A program made the position numbers and the translations under genes. From Candidatus Peribacteria bacterium (GTDB lineage Bacteria > Patescibacteriota > Gracilibacteria > Peribacterales > Peribacteraceae), in the NCBI GenBank assembly GCA_012515645.1, contig JAAYXY010000098.1, positions 1-5,470 of the forward strand: a DNA stretch of 5,470 nt, in the 5' to 3' direction. Each line of letters opens with the position of its first letter. The first letter of the stretch is position 1. Below, one piece after another: positions 1 through 5,470 of this stretch. The notes below the pieces were generated by a model. The model was not told where the DNA came from. It saw only the letters and a list, made by a program, of their open reading frames with translations, and made no database searches.

Positions 1-187
1 GCTCAAGTACGTTCTTCAGGCAAAGCATGTGCAAAGTCGTGCCATCACAGTCATGCACCCACTTCCGCGCGTGGGAGAAATCGCGACGGATGTAGATCCG
101 TTGCCCAACGCAGCGTACTTCCGGCAGGCGCGCAACGGTGTTCCCGTGCGTATGGCGCTGCTGGCGATGCTTCTCGGGAAAGCATGA
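1..187 (+). CDS. pyrB: Aspartate carbamoyltransferase catalytic chain, C-terminal fragment
   Basis: This enzyme joins carbamoyl phosphate and L-aspartate to give N-carbamoyl-aspartate, the committed step of de novo UMP synthesis in the cytosol. Only the last 61 complete codons are present (reading from base 2, stop TGA 185-187); the 5' part lies outside the window. The fragment carries the ATCase signature HPLPR at fragment residues 19-23, which in E. coli PyrB (His265-Arg269) helps form the active site. It is followed by the typical stretch EIATDVD, an NAAYFRQA segment and the terminal helix VPVRMALLAMLLGK. The match to the E. coli C-terminus is close in both sequence and length, so this is the natural end of the protein. 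The stop overlaps the start of the next gene in an ATGA. No regulatory chain (pyrI) follows. The closely related ornithine carbamoyltransferase lacks this exact tail and would not be expected beside pyrC. Confidence 0.93.
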   Translation, partial: LKYVLQAKHVQSRAITVMHPLPRVGEIATDVDPLPNAAYFRQARNGVPVRMALLAMLLGKA

Positions 188-906
188 ATTTCGATCAAAG
201 TGCTCTTCTGGCTACTGTCATTTTTCTGGGAGGAGTTCTATCGACGGTGACAGGCGGGGGGCTTTCAATGATTGTAATCGTCATCGGAAGCATCTTTATT
301 GATGTTCGTGCGGCGATTGTCCTGGATCTCTACATTCTCATTGCCAATCAGTCGGCAAAAACATTTTTCTTCCATGCTTTTACTCGTTGGGATGTTGTGG
401 GATGGTCCGTTCTACTCGGCATACCTTTCGCATTCATCGGCAGCTGGTGCCTGTTTTTACTGCCAATTGATATTGTTCAGCGGGTAGTTGCAGTCATTGC
501 CACACTCTTTATCTCTCTCAGACTCTTCAGCTTCGTTCCGAGGTTACGCTGTACACGCTTACGACTCATTTTCATTGGCGCAGTTTCTGGGTTTCTAAGT
601 GGAGCGACAGGCAACGGCGCCATTGTCCGCAAGCCGCTCTTTTCTGCAATGGGACTTTCTAAGGAGGTTATGTTGGGAACCACGGCGTTTCTTTCTCTCA
701 TTATGACGATTCCGCGATTGCCGGCGTATGCTATCCATACCCCATGGAGTATGTCGTATGTCGTGTTTCTCTGTATCGCCGCTGGGTTACTATTCCTGAG
801 TGCATGGATAGGGAAATATATACTGCGGTACATCACCCCCTATATTTTTGACACACTGTTAAACGTTATTATCCTTCTTGGAGCACTGCGGCTCCTTCTC
901 TCATGA
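184..906 (+). CDS. TauE/SafE-family small integral membrane transporter
   Basis: The 240-residue protein is almost entirely hydrophobic. Membrane segments are likely near residues 6-22, 28-48, 70-92, 98-117, 126-142, 160-180, 190-209 and 221-238. It shows the two-fold internal repeat of the TauE/SafE (DUF81) family: a glycine motif TGGGLSMI at 23-30 after the first helix, and a second copy GFLSGATGNGA at 136-146, followed by the family-like VMLGTTAFLSLI segment. Length is close to the usual 240-260. Family members export or import small anions such as sulfite, sulfoacetate or other sulfonates, but many are uncharacterised, so the substrate cannot be named. The ATG at 184 overlaps the pyrB stop, and its own TGA (904-906) overlaps the pyrC ATG. 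It is therefore embedded in the pyrimidine operon and probably translated by coupling. A weak purine-rich GGGAAAG lies just upstream. Context makes a pyrimidine precursor or a related acid a possible cargo; this is inference. Confidence 0.82.
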   Translation: MNFDQSALLATVIFLGGVLSTVTGGGLSMIVIVIGSIFIDVRAAIVLDLYILIANQSAKTFFFHAFTRWDVVGWSVLLGIPFAFIGSWCLFLLPIDIVQRVVAVIATLFISLRLFSFVPRLRCTRLRLIFIGAVSGFLSGATGNGAIVRKPLFSAMGLSKEVMLGTTAFLSLIMTIPRLPAYAIHTPWSMSYVVFLCIAAGLLFLSAWIGKYILRYITPYIFDTLLNVIILLGALRLLLS

Positions 907-2087
907 ATAACATCCTTACCCTCCCCGGCCTCATCGATTGCCACGTGCACTTTCGCGAGCCCGGAATGGAACACAAAGGCACAATGGCCACGGAGTCCGC
1001 TGCCGCATATGCAGGAGGAGTCCGCACGGTCTGTGAGATGCCTAATACGAATCCACCGACTGTCTCCATAGAAGCATTCCAAGACAAAGTGCGCCGCGCC
1101 GAAAAAATTCATGATGTAGATATCCGATTCTTCTTCGGCGCAACGGAAGCAGGTCACATCCAAGAATTCAGGAAGGCATGGTCCATGCCGGAACTACGCA
1201 AACGCCTTGTGGGCATGAAAATTTTCTTCGACCACTCAACAGGAGACCAGGGCGCAAATACGGCGGTGATCGAAGAGGCGTTCAAAGTTTGTGCCGAGCT
1301 CGGCGCGCCGCTCGTTGCGCACTGTGAAGATGCCGCAATTAATGCGGAGGCGAGAGAGCTCATGCTCGATCAGGTGTCGGAGGCGACCGACGTATCGCTC
1401 CATTCGCTCATGCGTCCCTGCGCATCGGAGGCGAGAGCAATCGAACAAGCTCTTTCTTTGACTCGCACATACGGGACGCAATTCCACATTGCGCACCTCT
1501 CCACAGCACTGGGTATAGAGCTCGTGCGAGATGCGAAGAAGGAGGGGTTGCCTGTCACATGTGAAGTTACGCCGCACCACCTCTTTCTCACAATTGATGA
1601 CTACGAAACACTGAGCGCGCGCGGGAAAATGAACCCGCCGCTGCGCACGGCGCAGGAACAAAAAGCCCTCTGGCAAGGCATTGCCGATGGCACGGTGGAT
1701 TGCATCGGGACGGACCATGCTCCCCATCTCCTCCAAGAAAAGGAAAGTGGCAATCCTCTTGCTGTGCCAAGCGGCGTGCCCGGGACAGAGACAATGCTGC
1801 CGCTACTCCTCACCGTTGTCGCAGGCGGCTGGCCGCATCCAAATGGAAAATCACAGACTGGGAACGCAAAAATAAGCATGGATGATCTTAGGAGGCTCTG
1901 TTTCACCAATCCAAATCGCATCTTCAATCTCAATGCTCCGGAGGAGGAAGTGCTGCAGATCGATACGACTGCAGAATGGGAGATTCATGGCGAAGAACTT
2001 CACTCCAAATGCGGCTGGACGCCGTACGAAGGGTGGAGAGTACGGGGATTGCTCCGCGAATCACAGCAATGTAAGCACACTGCGTAA
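903..2087 (+). CDS. pyrC: Dihydroorotase, compact form with lysine metal bridge
   Basis: This cytosolic zinc amidohydrolase interconverts N-carbamoyl-aspartate and dihydroorotate, the step directly after PyrB. The 394 residues show the family motifs in order: DCHVHFREPG (His14, His16, Arg18), MPNTNP (Asn48), GMKIFF with Lys106 placed where CAD-type and Bacteroidetes-type enzymes carry the carboxylated bridging lysine, VAHCED (His140), IAHLS (His198), EVTPHHL, GKMNPPLR, GTDHAPH (Asp271, the catalytic aspartate) and the PSGVPGTETMLP loop. The protein starts only seven residues before PGLID, so it lacks most of the N-terminal beta-sandwich strands of 420-430 residue enzymes. No earlier start is possible: the frame has a stop at 849-851 and no start codon between it and 903. 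The start overlaps the transporter stop (ATGA) and has no visible Shine-Dalgarno site, which implies coupling. The last 15 or so residues look atypical after the normal GWTPYEGWRVRG, and the 3' end overlaps the convergent HAD gene by 27 bases. Confidence 0.94.
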   Translation: MNNILTLPGLIDCHVHFREPGMEHKGTMATESAAAYAGGVRTVCEMPNTNPPTVSIEAFQDKVRRAEKIHDVDIRFFFGATEAGHIQEFRKAWSMPELRKRLVGMKIFFDHSTGDQGANTAVIEEAFKVCAELGAPLVAHCEDAAINAEARELMLDQVSEATDVSLHSLMRPCASEARAIEQALSLTRTYGTQFHIAHLSTALGIELVRDAKKEGLPVTCEVTPHHLFLTIDDYETLSARGKMNPPLRTAQEQKALWQGIADGTVDCIGTDHAPHLLQEKESGNPLAVPSGVPGTETMLPLLLTVVAGGWPHPNGKSQTGNAKISMDDLRRLCFTNPNRIFNLNAPEEEVLQIDTTAEWEIHGEELHSKCGWTPYEGWRVRGLLRESQQCKHTA

Positions 2088-2699
2088 ATCATCAAACACG
2101 ATATCCGCTTCTTCATGCGCGCGCGCCGGCGTGGTTGCATTGGGCACCAGACATGCGTGCATACCTGCGGCTCTGGCGGCCTGGACATCGAAGAGCTGGT
2201 CACCGACGTATACGCACTCTTCGGGCGGAGCTCCCACATTTTTGGCAGCAAGGAGCAAGCCGTACGGATCGGGTTTCATGCGGCTTTCTATATCATCTTC
2301 TGTTACAACGGTCGCAGTTTTATCGTACAGGCGCAGACGTGTGTGGATTGCATCTGTATAACTCCGGTGCGATCCGGTCATAATGCCGGAGAGGCGCTGC
2401 CTGCCGACGGCTTCCAGAATCTCTTCGGCATGTGGCAACCACTCAGTACGCGTAGACAGGAGTTCGATGTAGAGTGTATCCCTTGTTTCCCGAATACGTG
2501 GTTCATGCGCGGGATCCATAGAAAGCAGTGCCATGACGTCACGTAGTGAAAGTCCGTTGGTATACACATCTGCGATGAATCGTGCTTCATCCATAATGCT
2601 GCCCTGCAATTGTAGGGCGGTTATATATGCTTCTGTGTACAGGTCGATGGTGTCGACCAGTGTTCCATCTAAATCAAAGAGGACAGCACGCGTGTTCAT
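2061..2699 (-). CDS. HAD-superfamily phosphatase, phosphoglycolate phosphatase/beta-PGM-like (subfamily IA)
   Basis: A complete 212-residue haloacid dehalogenase-type hydrolase, expected to remove phosphate from a small phosphorylated metabolite in the cytosol through a phospho-aspartate intermediate. Motif I is FDLDGTLVDT (nucleophile Asp9, general acid/base Asp11). Residues about 15-90 form the alpha-helical cap (type C1) that sets substrate choice. Motif II is the GIMTGS stretch (Thr108), motif III is Lys142 in MKPDPYG, and motif IV is VGDQLFD (Asp167, Asp171), followed by the usual ARAAGM helix. The ending, with IVFDDL close to the C-terminus, is typical. Substrate cannot be fixed from sequence: phosphoglycolate, a sugar phosphate or a nucleoside monophosphate are all possible. 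The ATG (2697-2699) overlaps the RNase J stop as ATGA, so the two are probably co-transcribed and coupled. A GGAGG lies only one base upstream of the ATG, closer than a normal ribosome site. No alternative start precedes motif I. Confidence 0.9.
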   Translation of the reverse strand: MNTRAVLFDLDGTLVDTIDLYTEAYITALQLQGSIMDEARFIADVYTNGLSLRDVMALLSMDPAHEPRIRETRDTLYIELLSTRTEWLPHAEEILEAVGRQRLSGIMTGSHRSYTDAIHTRLRLYDKTATVVTEDDIESRMKPDPYGLLLAAKNVGAPPEECVYVGDQLFDVQAARAAGMHACLVPNATTPARAHEEADIVFDDLRSVLTLL

Positions 2700-4528
2700 A
2701 CCTCCACAATAACAGGTACGAGCATCGGTTGCCGATCCAGTTTGCGGTCAAAGTAACGATAGAGAGCGCCATTCACGGCGCGTTTGAGTGCATTGCGGTC
2801 GTTTTCACCGCGGTCCAGGCATTCCTGGTATGCCTTCTTTGCGATTTCCATAACTTCACTGGTGATCTTCTCTTGCTCCGAACCGTAGATGAGCCCGCGC
2901 GAGAGAATGTCGGGATTACCAACGAGGCGTTTACTGTCTGTGTAGGCGCGGAAGAGCACGATAATCATGCCGTTTTTGCTCATAATTTTTCGGTCATCCA
3001 TAATGCGCTTGCCTTCACCTGCACTTCCCTTTCCATCGATGATGACATCGTTTACAGAGATTTTCTGTTTACTCTTGCGGGCGTTGCCCTGCGCATCAAA
3101 CTCCAGGACATCGCCATTGCTAAGTTGATGGATGTGGTCGTCGGTGTAACCCAGATCACGCGCGATCTGTGCATGTGCCGCTCGCATATATGGTTCGCCG
3201 TGTTCGGGGATGATATGTTTTGGTTGTACGAGGCGGTGCATGAGCAAGATATCGTCGCGGCAGCCGTGCCCTGTCGTATGCAGAGAAAGTTCCTGGCTGG
3301 TTTTCACAATTGCTCCCTGTAGATGGAGATTATTGATGACTTTGGCGACGGAGCGCTCATTGCCGATGATCGGGTTGGAACTCAGAATAACGGTGTCCCC
3401 CGTTTTAATGCTGATGTGGCGGTGTGTGCCCAGGCCGATGCGCGCCAGGCCGGCCATTTCTTCACCCTGGCTACCCGTGGCAATGATCAGCGTTTCGCGG
3501 TCAGGAATTTTATCCATACCCGGCCCCACTTTGCGTATGAGTCCGCGTGGCGCCTTAAGGTATCCCAGGTTCTGCGCGATCTCGATGTTTGTTTCCATAC
3601 TCCTGCCCGCGATGAATACTTTGCGATTATATTGTTTCGCATGGTCCACGATCTGCTGTATGCGGTTGAGCAGCGAACTGAATGTGGAAATAATCACGCG
3701 ACCGTTTGCGTCCCGAATGAGGCGATGCAGCGTTTCAGAAATTTCCGCTTCACTCTTGGAGCTGCCGGACTTTGTAGCATTCGTTGAGTCAGCGATGATG
3801 GCTAGAACACCGCGCCTGCCCAAATCGGCAAGTCCCTGGAAGTCCGCCGGCATATCGCCGCTCGTAGGCGTAAAATCAAATTTAAAGTCGCCCGTGTGGA
3901 GTAGTGTTCCATAAGGCGTGTGGAGTGCGATAGCGGCAGCATCCGGGATGCTATGAGTCACATGCAGGAATTCCGCGGAATTTTGACCAAAGGTAATTTT
4001 GCGGTTGTATTCCACGGTGTGAAGTTGTGCCTTATTGGCGATGTGCTCTTCTTCTAGACGCTTGCGCACAAATGCAAGTGTCAATTTGGTACCGTAGCAT
4101 GGTGGGTAGTGTAATTTCGGCAGCAGGTGTTGTACTGCCCCCACATGATCCAAGTGTCCATGCGTAAAGAGGATTCCGCGGATGCGGTTTTCCTTCCCTT
4201 GCAGGGATGTAATATCGGGAATCAGGTAGTCGATGCCCAGCATGTCCTCATCGGGGAACTGCAGACCAAGGTCAATAAGAAAAATGTCTTGATCGACCTC
4301 TATAACCATGCAGTTGCGACCGACCTGCTCAAATCCGCCCAGAGGGTAAATACGCAGCCTGCCTCCACCTTGCGGAATATTCGCTGGTCCTTGGTGGTGC
4401 GGTTTATGGCGATGACGATGGTGCCGTTGTTGCTGTTTGGCAGCATTGGCCTGTGTGTTTTGTGTATTCTTCACAGCAGGAGAACGCTGGCTCACGTTCT
4501 CTTTTAGCCAGTTTCCTACAGATTGCAT
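2696..4528 (-). CDS. rnj: Ribonuclease J (beta-CASP metallo-beta-lactamase ribonuclease)
   Basis: RNase J degrades and matures RNA as a 5'-to-3' exonuclease and endonuclease, and serves as a central decay enzyme in bacteria without RNase E. The 610-residue protein has an N-terminal tail (about 1-56), then a metallo-beta-lactamase core starting at RLRIYPLGGFEQVGRN. Two-zinc ligands are visible: THGHLDH (His123, His125, Asp127, His128), His192 in the VTHSIPD stretch, Asp214 in HTGDF and His443 in PEHGE. The beta-CASP insert shows ADSTNA (Asp247), STFSSLLNRIQQ, AGRSM, ATGSQGE and TTGHGCRDD (His421). The C-terminal domain (about 500-610), with SRGLIYGSEQEKI and RYFDRKLDRQPM, is complete. Usual length is about 555, and the excess is the tail. 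The start at 4528 gives a tail with no strong Shine-Dalgarno site. A start inside the tail would not harm the core, but no methionine lies between residue 1 and Met74, which is already inside the core. It is the first gene of a two-gene unit with the HAD hydrolase. Confidence 0.96.
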   Translation of the reverse strand: MQSVGNWLKENVSQRSPAVKNTQNTQANAAKQQQRHHRHRHKPHHQGPANIPQGGGRLRIYPLGGFEQVGRNCMVIEVDQDIFLIDLGLQFPDEDMLGIDYLIPDITSLQGKENRIRGILFTHGHLDHVGAVQHLLPKLHYPPCYGTKLTLAFVRKRLEEEHIANKAQLHTVEYNRKITFGQNSAEFLHVTHSIPDAAAIALHTPYGTLLHTGDFKFDFTPTSGDMPADFQGLADLGRRGVLAIIADSTNATKSGSSKSEAEISETLHRLIRDANGRVIISTFSSLLNRIQQIVDHAKQYNRKVFIAGRSMETNIEIAQNLGYLKAPRGLIRKVGPGMDKIPDRETLIIATGSQGEEMAGLARIGLGTHRHISIKTGDTVILSSNPIIGNERSVAKVINNLHLQGAIVKTSQELSLHTTGHGCRDDILLMHRLVQPKHIIPEHGEPYMRAAHAQIARDLGYTDDHIHQLSNGDVLEFDAQGNARKSKQKISVNDVIIDGKGSAGEGKRIMDDRKIMSKNGMIIVLFRAYTDSKRLVGNPDILSRGLIYGSEQEKITSEVMEIAKKAYQECLDRGENDRNALKRAVNGALYRYFDRKLDRQPMLVPVIVEV

Positions 4529-4569
4529 TGAAAAGTGTTTGGTAAAAACTCAAGAAATACTGTACTGGA

Positions 4570-4598
4570 ATCGTACTCCACAACAGGCCCCTTATCAA
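4570..4598 (-). promoter_or_regulatory. Candidate sigma70-type promoter for rnj
   Basis: On the minus strand TTGATA (4593-4598, five of six matches to TTGACA) is followed after exactly 17 bases by TACGAT (4570-4575, four of six matches to TATAAT). Transcription would begin near 4563, giving a leader of roughly 35 bases before the rnj ATG at 4528. A second, weaker candidate lies further upstream with an extended -10 (TGGTATGAC, about 4609-4617). Confidence 0.5.
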
Positions 4599-4602
4599 GG
4601 GG
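4588..4602. other. Perfect GC-rich hairpin overlapping the rnj -35 box
   Basis: CCCCTT (4588-4593) and AAGGGG (4597-4602) form a perfect six-base-pair stem around a three-base loop. It overlaps the proposed -35 element of rnj rather than lying in the leader. No T-run follows on either strand, so it is not an intrinsic terminator. It could be a small operator palindrome or chance. Confidence 0.4.
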
Positions 4603-4618
4603 GCATTTGTCATACCAT

Positions 4619-4649
4619 CAAATTTTTGGCTTCGCAAAAACAAATTTTT
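4619..4649. repeat. Direct repeat CAAATTTTT, 22-bp phased, in an AT-rich block
   Basis: CAAATTTTT occurs at 4619-4627 and again at 4641-4649, a start-to-start distance of 22 bp, close to two helical turns. Between them TTTTTG (4623-4628) and CAAAAA (4635-4640) make an inverted repeat. A run of seven T follows at 4656-4662. The block lies centrally in the divergent intergenic region and may be a curved upstream element or a protein-binding site; the repeats themselves are certain, the role is not. Confidence 0.5.
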
Positions 4650-4678
4650 ATTCACTTTTTTTGTATTTCACAAGGTTT

Positions 4679-4694
4679 ACTCTGTGGGCAGAGT
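4679..4694. other. Small perfect inverted repeat in the divergent intergenic region
   Basis: ACTCTG (4679-4684) and CAGAGT (4689-4694) pair perfectly around the loop TGGG. There is no T-run on either side, so it does not look like a terminator. It sits between the AT-rich block and the PPM-like gene and could be an operator half-site pair or simply chance. Confidence 0.35.
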
Positions 4695-4734
4695 GCAAAG
4701 ATGCCATGGTGGGTCAGGGGATGTGCAGAGGAAA

Positions 4735-4763
4735 TTGCCGATGCGTGAGAGATAGGGTAGCCT
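4735..4763 (+). promoter_or_regulatory. Weak candidate promoter for the PPM-like gene
   Basis: TTGCCG (4735-4740) and TAGCCT (4758-4763) are spaced by 17 bases and keep the key T, A and final T of a -10 box. Start of transcription would fall near 4770, only a few bases before the ATG at 4774, implying a nearly leaderless message. That would agree with the absence of a ribosome site. The boxes are poor matches, so this is tentative. Confidence 0.22.
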
Positions 4764-4773
4764 AATCCCCCGT

Positions 4774-5470
4774 ATGGACTATGCCATCCAAACGGGGCAG
4801 ACACGCACACGCGAAAATAGCGCGCTTTTTGCAAAATCGCTCACATCCCAACGTGGCGAACAGGTGTTTATACTGCTACAGGTAGAGGCTGAGCCCTTAG
4901 CGGCAAAGGGTTTCCAAAGAGAAGCGATCGCAGTGGTGACCAATGCGCTCCTGGGAACAGAAGGCGATGCCGCCGAACGGCTGGATAGCACTTTAAAAGA
5001 ACTAAACGGCCTCATAAAAGGATTGTTGCTTTCCAAAACAATCAAAGACATCCATGCAATTGTTGGATTGGCGGATACGGCACAGCAACTACACGTTTCT
5101 CATGCGGGACGCGCGGAGGCATATGTAGTTCGTGGCGGCAACGCTACGCAGATAACGGAATATACAAAAGGGAAACCTGCGCCTGCGTTTGTACATATTG
5201 CCAGCGGACAGCTGGAGCCGCGTGATACAGTGATCCTTAGTACCCAGCGTTTGCTCAGGTCACTTACACCAGCACAACTGGCCCACCTCGCAGCCAAGCA
5301 GCATAGCCTGACGGATGAACTTAAAGGTGCACTGGAAGCAGAAAGGGAACAAGCGGCACTGGCAGTTATGCATGTGCCGGCAAACAAGGTCGCAGAAGAG
5401 GCATCATCCGCCATCCTTTCTTCTGTGACGAGAAAAGGTCGTCGTACCATTTCTTCTGCAAAAAGCGGCA
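4774..5470 (+). CDS. Degenerate PPM (PP2C/SpoIIE-like) phosphatase-fold protein, N-terminal part
   Basis: An open frame of 232 complete codons continues beyond the window edge. The first 200 residues follow the order of a PPM phosphatase domain: an N-terminal QTGQTRTREN strand, a long helix region about 45-90 with LDSTLKELN, a strand pair around TAQQLHVSHAGRAEAYVVRGG (about 102-122, compare the usual AG-H-PAYL-R of SpoIIE-type enzymes), LEPRDTVILSTQRLL (147-161, compare LEPGD-LLLYTDGL) and a closing ALAVMHVP strand (196-202). The metal aspartates expected in such enzymes are missing: no DG pair near residue 38, STQRLL instead of S/TDGL, and Gln194 where DN or DD is usual. Catalysis is therefore doubtful. 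After about residue 203 comes a Ser/Ala/Lys-rich linker. The start at 4774 is the first ATG after an in-frame stop at 4753-4755, and no Shine-Dalgarno site is seen. It is divergent from rnj. The family call is by pattern only. Confidence 0.72.
   Translation, partial: MDYAIQTGQTRTRENSALFAKSLTSQRGEQVFILLQVEAEPLAAKGFQREAIAVVTNALLGTEGDAAERLDSTLKELNGLIKGLLLSKTIKDIHAIVGLADTAQQLHVSHAGRAEAYVVRGGNATQITEYTKGKPAPAFVHIASGQLEPRDTVILSTQRLLRSLTPAQLAHLAAKQHSLTDELKGALEAEREQAALAVMHVPANKVAEEASSAILSSVTRKGRRTISSAKSG

Noticed and set aside
184..2087. UGA recoding as in Gracilibacteria/Absconditabacteria
   Set aside because: TGA serves as the true stop for pyrB, the transporter, RNase J and the HAD gene, each at the natural family end, and no gene contains an in-frame TGA.
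2088..2140. GC-alternating stretch GCGCGCGCCGGC as a terminator or Z-DNA signal
   Set aside because: It lies inside the HAD coding sequence (the PARAHEE region), has no T-run and is explained by codon use.
2627..3914. Long plus-strand open frames (over 200 codons) opposite the RNase J gene
   Set aside because: They lie antisense to a gene with every RNase J motif, their translations match no recognisable family and are rich in Cys, His and Met, as expected of shadow frames.
4588..4610. Intrinsic terminator at the GC-rich hairpin
   Set aside because: No T-run follows the stem on either strand, and the site lies upstream of rnj where no gene ends.
4679..4770. Possible small structured RNA (SRP RNA or c-di-GMP riboswitch-like words such as GGTCAGG and GCAAAG)
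   Set aside because: The SRP core AGCAGCC side and the paired GGAA loop are missing, and the GAAA tetraloop stem of the GEMM riboswitch is absent. The matches are isolated words.
4779..5450. Minus-strand open frames opposite the PPM-like gene
   Set aside because: Their translations are Ser/Ala/Cys-rich with no motif, whereas the plus frame is open over the whole stretch and shows a domain-like pattern.

Overview
The window reads as an ordinary stretch of bacterial chromosome with tightly packed genes. It holds two convergent gene clusters and the start of a third, divergent gene. Base composition looks roughly balanced by eye. All four complete genes whose stops can be read end on normal stops: TGA for the exporter, the HAD hydrolase and RNase J, and TAA for dihydroorotase. 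PyrB also ends on TGA, so the UGA-to-glycine recoding of Gracilibacteria/Absconditabacteria does not apply. A compact dihydroorotase that starts almost directly at its metal-binding motif, an RNase J with a basic N-terminal tail, overlapping ATGA junctions and weak or absent Shine-Dalgarno sites all fit a Patescibacteria/CPR genome, for example the Peregrinibacteria side. That taxonomic call is inference; no marker gene in the window proves it.

Region 1 (1-2087, plus strand) is a pyrimidine biosynthesis operon fragment. It contains the last 61 codons of aspartate carbamoyltransferase (pyrB), a TauE/SafE-type small membrane transporter, and dihydroorotase (pyrC). The transporter overlaps the gene on each side by an ATGA junction, so the three are very likely co-transcribed and translationally coupled. 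PyrB makes carbamoyl-aspartate and PyrC closes it to dihydroorotate. The transporter sits exactly between these consecutive steps, which suggests, but does not show, a pyrimidine-related substrate.

Region 2 (2061-4528, minus strand) is a two-gene unit read as rnj then a HAD phosphatase. RNase J is complete, with all metallo-beta-lactamase and beta-CASP motifs plus a His/Gln/Arg-rich N-terminal tail. The HAD gene starts at an ATGA overlap with the RNase J stop. Its 3' end runs 27 bases into the convergent pyrC 3' end, leaving no intergenic space and no visible intrinsic terminator.

Region 3 (4529-4773) is the only real intergenic space, 245 bp between divergent genes. It carries a good promoter candidate for rnj, an AT-rich block with a 22-bp-spaced direct repeat, and small hairpins.

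Region 4 (4774-5470, plus strand) is an open reading frame running off the window. It looks like a degenerate PP2C/SpoIIE-type (PPM) phosphatase fold in which the metal-binding aspartates have been replaced, so it is probably a pseudophosphatase. It and the between-pyr transporter are the two most interesting items here. I saw no mobile element, CRISPR array, tRNA or rRNA.
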